Below the pieces are notes generated by a model that had not been told where the DNA came from, did not search any database, and saw nothing but the letters and a program-made list of their open reading frames with translations. This document shows, in pieces, positions 57,310 through 64,000 of a stretch of 64,000 bases of DNA (position 1 is its first letter; each line of letters begins with the position of its first letter). The translations under genes and the position numbers were made by a program. The DNA comes from Brachionus koreanus (lineage: Eukaryota; Rotifera; Eurotatoria; Ploima; Brachionidae), in assembly GCA_016987375.1 (NCBI GenBank), contig PJRA01000509.1, forward strand, positions 1,626,617 through 1,690,616. The letters run 5' to 3'.

Positions 57310-57594
57310 TCAGTTCAATCGTATAAGCTTCTTTTTTAATTGTCCCAAGTGTGGTTTATAACTGATTTTAAGGTCTAGCTTTATACCTAAAAATGTGGGA
57401 TTTGGTTCTAACGGAACTTGAAGCGTCCGATTTTGAGCTTCAATTTGTTTTTGAGGTTGTAAATTTTCCTTTTTCCTGCTGTTGTGAAAGTTGATAACAG
57501 ATTTTTGAAAAGTTATTTTAAAGCTCCAAGTTTTACAAAGATCGATAACTTTATTTACTGAATAGAATATATTGGAGTGTAAAGTAATGGGCAA
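57310..57594 (-). mobile_element. LINE reverse-transcriptase fragment
   Basis: The minus-strand open frame of 94 codons reads VIDLCKTWSFKITFQKSVI (compare W-x-x-x-W-x-F-x-I-N-x-x-K), NFHNSRKK, PNPTFLGIKLDLKISYKPHL (compare F-L-G-V-x-L-D-x-x-L-x-F-x-x-H) and QLKKKL. This is the RT region just after the catalytic YADD box. The catalytic box is not seen in the flank, so it is a truncated dead copy. Confidence 0.8.
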
Positions 57595-59624
57595 ATTTCA
57601 TAAAAAAAAACTTAAGTTAATATCAGAGGAGATTTAGTTCTTGATTTTAACAGCTAAAACTAACAAATTTTTAAGTGAAATTAATCATTTAATGTAATAA
57701 TTTTCGTGGCTGATCAAGGAAATGGGTTTATCGCTATATAGCATTGTAAAGCAAGAAGTGATTTGATAAAGATATTTAAAGATTAATTTGTTAAATGAGA
57801 TCAATTACGCGAAAAGCTTATCAATGAATTTTAGGAGATCATTAAAGAGTGCTTTATGCAAAATTAACATGAAAAGCCTAGAAAATGCAATTACAAGAAA
57901 CTTCCCAGGAAAGTATTTGGATTGTTCGATAGGCAATTGATGATCTAATGAAATTAAAATACAAATTGTATAAAAAATATTTCCGTTTTTTGATAGAATA
58001 AAAATAAGAATAATAAAATATATCTAAAAGAATACTGTAATATAGTAAAACATACATTTTTGCAACTTTTTTACCAAAATTAAAATCTTTATTTCCTTTT
58101 TTTTTTACTAAATCAAATCAATAATCAATTTAAATTTCGATGATGTTTTATTTTTTGCCTTTTTTTACATTAGAATTACATTTGGTAATAAAGATTTTCT
58201 TAAATCTTATTTTATTTTTATTTATAATTTATCAAAAATGGAAATTTTATAGTTCAATTTTTATTTTAATTTCATAATGCCCTCACTGGTGGGCTAAACC
58301 GATGGCGCATTAGTTTAGGCTAATCTAAACTTCAGCTTATAACTATAGATATAATTATTGGGGAAATTTCGATTGAACGATACAATTTTATATTCTTATT
58401 TTAAATTTGAAAAGTAAAAAAAAAATAATTTCTTTGATTTTAAATAAATTTCTATTATTAACAGCCATCAATTTTTCAAGATAACCTGAAAAATATGATG
58501 TCAAGATGTTGATCTGTTTAAATAATTGCGTTCACTAAATTAAGCAATTAAACTATTTTTTATTTATAAGTTCATTAAAAAATGATTAAACTAACATTTT
58601 ATTTTTTTTTATATAATTTAAATTTAATTCAGACTATTGAAAAAAAATGATTAGATAAGCCAAAATAGAGAAAATAAAACAAAAATCGACAATCATTTCT
58701 AGAAAAAAATGCCTGACTGAAAAAAAAAATTCATTAAAATTAATCAAAACTTTCAATTTTGTAATACTTTTTGAACCAGAGCTTAATTAGCAAATAATTT
58801 GTTAATATAAAGTTAGGATTTTTTTGTTTCTATAAGATAAATCTGAGTTTTTTATTTACAATGACCTTAACAACAACAAAAATACAAGGTAATTTTTAAT
58901 TCAACAGATTTTTTGCTAAAATTTAGTGCTTTACAAACAAGTTTTATGATTTTTATCAAAAAAAAAAATTATCTAAATTATCTTCAAATCGGTCAAGTTT
59001 TATGAATTTTCAATCGAAACAAAACCGAGCACATCCTGAACATAAGAGCCATTTATTCAAAATAAATGTGGGGCTTATTCAAAGAATTTTTGCTCAAGTG
59101 CTTGGTCTATCAAGGAAGTTGATTGAAAGAAAAAATAATTCCCTATTAACTATTTAATTGATAGGTATTCAAAGAATACTTAGAATCGATCGATGCTAAA
59201 AAGCTGATTAAAAGCTTTCAAAAATAGTCAGACAATCATCTGCATGAGCTTTTAAATAGCTGTTTAGTTTAAGCATGTGAGCTTAGGCAGGATTAATATT
59301 TAAATTAAGGCGCTAATCGAGATCACTCGCGAACATACGTGATTTGCTTGAAAATTTCAAATTTTTGCCAAATTAAGTCCTAATTTAAAAGAAAAAAAAA
59401 TATTCTAAATTCGATATGTTTTTTATTTGATCTAAGCAAATGAGCTCAGCAGACAGTAAAGCAATTGAATAGAATTTAGGGCGACAGTTGATGTTAAATT
59501 TAATGAGTATAATTTTCTAGATTTTAATTAAAACGATAGGGCTTAGTAACCATTGAGTTTTAATTTACTCAAGTGGTTCCAATAAGCAAGTGTCTCATGT
59601 TTGATTAAGCTTTATTTAATTTAG

Positions 59625-59735
59625 AGCCACATGCAGATCTTTTCTTCTGAGGCCGATGTCCGCCACTTGCTACTGAAAGAAACTTATGAGCTTTTCAGTT
59701 TAGTGATCGATTCATGCTGTTCACTAATGTCATGA
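59625..59735 (+). CDS. Candidate coding island, unknown
   Basis: After an acceptor-like TTTAATTTAG, an open frame includes ATG at 59631 and ends TGA at 59733-59735; the product reads MQIFSSEADVRHLLLKETYE then LFSLVIDSCCSLMS. Base composition is about half GC over its middle, very unlike the flanks. It may be an exon, a small peptide gene or an old pseudogene piece. No homologue recognised. Confidence 0.3.
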   Translation, partial: SHMQIFSSEADVRHLLLKETYELFSLVIDSCCSLMS

Positions 59736-61471
59736 GAATAAGATGATAATATAAGAAATTATCAGCCAAGGCCTTTGGCTAAAAGATCTGCTAATGTTCA
59801 TGAGCTGTCGATTATTCGGACATAGAACAGATTCAAAACCCGAAACGAAACTCGGTCAGCTGAAAATCGATAATTTATCGGTCCGAATAATAAATATTTC
59901 CGAATTAGTCTAGCTTGATTAAGTTCTAAATTGAACGGGCAAATAAAGATAGTCCGAATTTGATAGAGACATTCAAAATTTTCAATAGAGACTAGCCACC
60001 TACTACTAGATACTTAAACAAACAGCTTGGTTGAATGAGTTTCAATTAAGTCTAAAATTAATTGTTCAGTTCACTTGCATTCATAGACATGCTTGCTAAA
60101 GAGATAAAGTGAAATTATAAATCTTAGCAAATAGTTTATTTTATTTTTTTTTATTTAAAAAAGGAAATCAATCGGAATATTGTTTAATTTTGATTTTAAA
60201 TTTGTTCAAACTAAATACTGGTATCGATTAGAATCTCAAATATTAAATGACCGAATCAACATTTATATTTGTCAATCAAGGCTTTAATTTAATGCTTGTC
60301 CAAGCTTTTTGTTTTGTTTACCAATAGTGATTGACACTTATCGATACTTGCTCTAAGATTAATTATTTAACACGGCTAAAAAATTCTATTAAACCTTTTT
60401 ATCAATAATTTTAAGCTTCGATTTCACTTTGACTAGGATTTTTCTCTAAATTTGATTGACATTTATCTGTTACAGTGTGAGCTTTGCCTTCTTTCACTTT
60501 ACTAAACATATCTCAATTTGTAACACTAAAGCTTATATGGCCTAGAAATATTAGAAATAATTTGTCAAATCATTCGAGCTTTTCCAAATTTCTTAACGAT
60601 TTTAGTAGCATTTTAAAAGCTTGCTAAAAAAAAACATTAAATTTAACCTAAGTCTTGTAGACTATGATTAATTTTGTAATTAAATTCAAATTGGCTATCA
60701 CGTGATTTTAGAGATACACTCAGATCAAAACTTTATTTGAAAAATTTAAAAGGAAACTTTTTTAAATTAATTTTTTATTTAATTAAAGTGAAAATAAAAT
60801 TCAAAAAAATTTGTCACCCAAGACTTAAAACTGAACAAATATAGCTTTTCTAATTGTTGCTCTTTTTTTTTTAAGTGCAATAAAATATTTATCCTAATAT
60901 GGTTATAATTGAAGCCATTTTTTCATAGATCATAGCTTGTAAACTAAGCAATGCGTTAAATTAATGCTTGTTTAGTTATAGGGCTAATTTGACGATTACA
61001 AGTCACTCAAGTGTTCGTATACAAATAAATGACAGTTTATAGTTATCTATTGTGCGATTTATCAAATAATTATAAGCTTATTTGATAAATAAATCTTTTT
61101 GAATGCGACTTTAAATAGCTTTGAGTGTTTGAAGTTTCTTAACTCAAGATTACTTGAGAGAAAAACCTGGCCTTATTAAGTACACAAGGTATAGCATCTA
61201 AATAATTGGAATTTTTTTTATATTTTATTTTGATTTTATTTTAAAATAAATATTATGCAATATAATTTAATATATTTAATTGTTTATCTTATGATTGAAA
61301 TGATGTTACGCTGATTCGATAAGCATTTTAAAATAAAATAAAAACATGACTTGAAAAATAATTCTTTTGGATACTCGAATTTAAGACAGTGTTTTTTTAT
61401 TTTGATTTATTGGTGTTTTATCTATTTAGATCTTATTTACAAATGATAAAATTTTGGCCCTAACGAACTAG

Positions 61472-62878
61472 GATACGCCAAGCAAATGCATTAATGATAA
61501 AATTGAACAGTTACGTGCAAAATCAATATTCGACTGTCGTTGTGGTATTTCTCAAAGCATTCTAGCCAAAACAAAAATGCTAGCTAAACTCGGGTAAACA
61601 GTTTTTTTTTCTTATTTTTGGATTTATTATTTCAATATTCGAAATTGATTTACTACTGCACCAGTGTTTTGGTTATCGATTAATTTATCATTTTTGAACC
61701 TATTTTATTTCAATTTAGTAAGCTGACTGATTAATTGCTATTTAGAAAACCTTATTTTTAAATACGAAAAAGTTGAATGAAAACCTTGATATTAATTTTA
61801 CCATAGCTTGGGCTAAAATAAATTACTTCTGCTAAACGTCCTATAATTATAGGAAATTTCTAAAGCTCTTTTTTTTTGTTAATAACTTGATTTTTCTCTT
61901 CAAAAAATCGATGTTTTATTCAAGAGCAAAAATCTAATTTCGAGCTTATGTTGAAAATTTTGATTGCTACCATTAGAAGCAGTTAATCAAAAATTTAATA
62001 GCTATTGAATAATTTTCAAATTGCCTTTTTTTTAAACTTTTCATTCACTACTTCAATAAATTAATCTGTAATCGACAGTTCTTTAGAGTCGGAGTTCTCT
62101 TTAATAGATAGATAGTATTTTATTTAAAATCAAAATAAAATTTATAAATTAGTCATTTTTTTTAACAAATTAATAATTAAATTTTTTTTTCTATTTTTAC
62201 AATTTTAAAATAATTGAACTAAAAAATTCAAATAAATCTAGCCATATTCTCAAGAGAAGCCAATCCGACTACGAACAATTTGTTTAATTAGATTTTCCGA
62301 TTTAGGAACAATTTGAAGGCAAGGATATTTTAGGTACATTTTAATGAGATATGTTTGTTCGTAAAATTGCTTCATTCTATAAACTAATTAGATTCAATAA
62401 ATTTGATTGAAAATTTTTGTTGCAAAAATTTGCTCTATGATAAATATCTTGTGTATGATTTAGATAGATCAATGCAATTACATTTTTCTTAATTTAAAGA
62501 TAGAACTATATATCATTTTCAGTATATCATTTCCGAATTTTATCTCGAACTCTTAATGACATAAACTTGAAACCTTCTGCAAGAACTGGTGCCCCGGTCA
62601 TACAATATTAGCTATTGATTTTCTTGTTCGTATAAACTTTCAAAAATGATAAATGATTACGGCCAGGAAAGCCATAAATTGTAAATATTTATTATCTATA
62701 CGTGATTTCCTTTGATTATAGAATTAAGCTGTCTTTGCATCGAGAGGTACAATTTGTAGCATTGAATAAAGCTCGAAAAGGTTTGGCTAGCAAAAGCACT
62801 ATTCCATGCTGGATTTTCTTTTCAGACACATTTAGACTTGTTTTCTTTAAATCGACTTGTTCCATTATTTGTCTATAG
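61472..62878 (+). CDS. Candidate two-exon gene fragment, unknown
   Basis: Stretch A, 61472-61593, lies between an acceptor-like GAACTAG and a donor-like GTAAAC and is open in the frame DTPSKCINDKIEQLRAKSIF then DCRCGISQSILAKTKMLAKL. Stretch B begins at 62722 after TGATTATAG and is open to TAG at 62876-62878 (IKLSLHREVQFVALNKARKG then LASKSTIPCW...). Phases match (A ends with GG, B supplies A), giving a continuous frame of about 91 codons. No start codon or upstream exon was placed and no family is recognised. Stretch A is also nearly open in a second frame, so the call is weak. Confidence 0.3.
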
Positions 62879-64000
62879 AATTAATTAAAGAGTCTTAAAA
62901 CAACAAAAACAACTTAAATTCATGCAAATCTCAATAGTACTAATAATGTCTCTCTCTATTTGGAGCTATCTATTCAAATAATATCAATATGGTTTGTTTA
63001 TTATCAGTGTAAATCGAAATTCCAGTCGAATTGTTGTTCTCTCTCTTTGAATTCATCTAATTTAAATCAATAATTAGGCGAATAAATTTTATTATTTTCG
63101 AAGCCAAATAGTGGAACAAAATTAGCATTTAGTCATATAGAAACAAAGCTAATTTAATATGATAAAAAACCAGCGCTTGAAAGATAATTGATAGGTAATA
63201 TTGACAAAGACACTTTACCATCTTTAATCATATTTCATGTCTATTGCTTTAACCATGTCTTTATTTCATATCAAAGCGTCTAAATAAATGCCAATTAAAA
63301 ACGTCTTGGCAATTTTGTTTTTTTTGTCTAAATTGATTCTCTTGTTCAAAAATGGTTTAATTTTTTGTTTTTTTTTTTATTTGATAAAAAAAAATTAAAT
63401 ACAAATAAAATGCCTGAGTTTATTAAATAGTTTTATTTTGTAAACAAAAAGTATAAATTGTCTTTAAATGATCTACAGAACAATTATTTTAGCTAAGATA
63501 AAAAATAAAAATAAAAAACTACTCTTAAGGGCTTTTAAATACAATTATGAGCAATAACTAAATGCGGTAAAACAAACCAGAGGTGTTGGCTTAAGAGCAA
63601 CGTCAGTTAAATACATGGCCAGGGGTCAATTTCAAATATTTAAATAGATGATCTAATGAACCTATTAGAAAGGGAATGGAAAATTGTTCAATTTTCAAAT
63701 TTTTAGCGGATGAGTCGTCTGAGCCTAATCCTCGAGAAATTAAAATTAATTTTATTTAAAGTTTTCTTTTTAGCGAATAATCACGATTTTAGCTTTAAAT
63801 TTAATTAATTTGATCAGTTTGCAAGAGAGTAAATGCAAAAACTAGTTTTGACACTGTTGGCTATTGAAAATTTTACTCTGAGCCAGACTTGTTTTACAGG
63901 GACACGCAAACAAATTGAAAAATGTAAAGATTTATCAATCGACTAAATAAATTATTCGTTTTGAAAGATAACCAAATGTTTATTGAATATTAATAAAAAA

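Larger units (their letters stand above)
54761..64000. other. Downstream spacer with a LINE remnant and isolated coding-like islands
   Basis: 54761-59000 is A/T-rich with a hairpin-repeat copy (57071-57140) and a LINE fragment (57310-57594). From about 59000 to 63000 the sequence is noticeably less A/T-rich and holds short open stretches at 59625-59735, 61472-61593 and 62722-62878, an inverted repeat (59811-59891) and a 13-bp stem-loop (61057-61090). No complete gene could be built. 63000-64000 shows nothing recognisable. Confidence 0.5.

Noticed and set aside
63706..63762. Exon-like stretch ADESSEPNPREIKINFI near the right edge
   Set aside because: Short, ends at once in a stop, and its phase does not fit the candidate exons at 61.5 and 62.7 kb.
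1..64000. tRNA, rRNA, CRISPR or prokaryotic-type features
   Set aside because: None recognised on reading; the DNA is a eukaryotic nuclear segment with spliceosomal introns.

Overview
This is a stretch of nuclear DNA from an AT-rich bilaterian animal. The protein-coding genes have GT-AG introns, most of them only about 47-60 bp long, and the spacers are long A/T-rich DNA. The gene set (neuron navigator, FKBP15, SCLT1, HPDL, MINPP1, EDC3, NUDT1, EEF2KMT, a beta-1,4-galactosyltransferase) is animal. Strong A/T bias, tiny introns and decayed non-LTR retrotransposon pieces fit a monogonont rotifer such as Brachionus. That placement is inference and I hold it at about 60%.

Layout, left to right: an intronless secreted protein of unknown family (0.98-2.94 kb, +); a two-EF-hand calmodulin-like gene (4.4-4.7 kb, -); a type II membrane beta-1,4-galactosyltransferase (7.2-8.5 kb, +); the 12-exon centriolar distal-appendage gene SCLT1 (10.4-14.2 kb, +); EDC3 (15.0-16.5 kb, -) and EEF2KMT/FAM86 (16.9-18.1 kb, -) in tandem; a 75-aa gene with a CaaX-like end (18.5-18.7 kb, +); HPDL (18.8-20.1 kb, -); a decayed LINE 3' end (20.6-21.2 kb, -); NUDT1/MTH1 (21.4-22.0 kb, +), followed 118 bp later by FKBP15 (22.1-28.1 kb, +), whose one long intron holds a CENP-B-type DNA-binding gene; an ankyrin-repeat gene (29.5-31.1 kb, +) meeting MINPP1 (31.1-33.8 kb, -) with 15 bp between stop codons; a neuronal calcium sensor-like gene (35.0-35.6 kb, +); and a 14-exon neuron navigator gene (38.7-54.8 kb, +). 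The last 9 kb has a LINE remnant and a few short coding-like stretches that may belong to an unrecognised gene.

I rebuilt the exon structures by hand from splice-site consensus, reading-frame phase and protein similarity recalled from family knowledge. For SCLT1, EEF2KMT, HPDL, NUDT1, FKBP15, MINPP1, the galactosyltransferase and the calmodulin-like gene every junction keeps frame and joins conserved blocks. The neuron navigator C-terminal half is equally firm; its 5' exons rest mainly on phase. The genes are housekeeping or cell-biological and mostly unrelated, so there is no functional cluster.

Points most worth a second look: the nested CENP-B-like gene, the altered active-site motifs of the MINPP1 homologue, a possible alternative last exon of the navigator gene that would truncate its AAA domain, a dispersed ~100-bp repeat with a variable hairpin, a relic copy of a navigator exon segment in the preceding intron, and the coding-like islands at 59.6, 61.5 and 62.7 kb.
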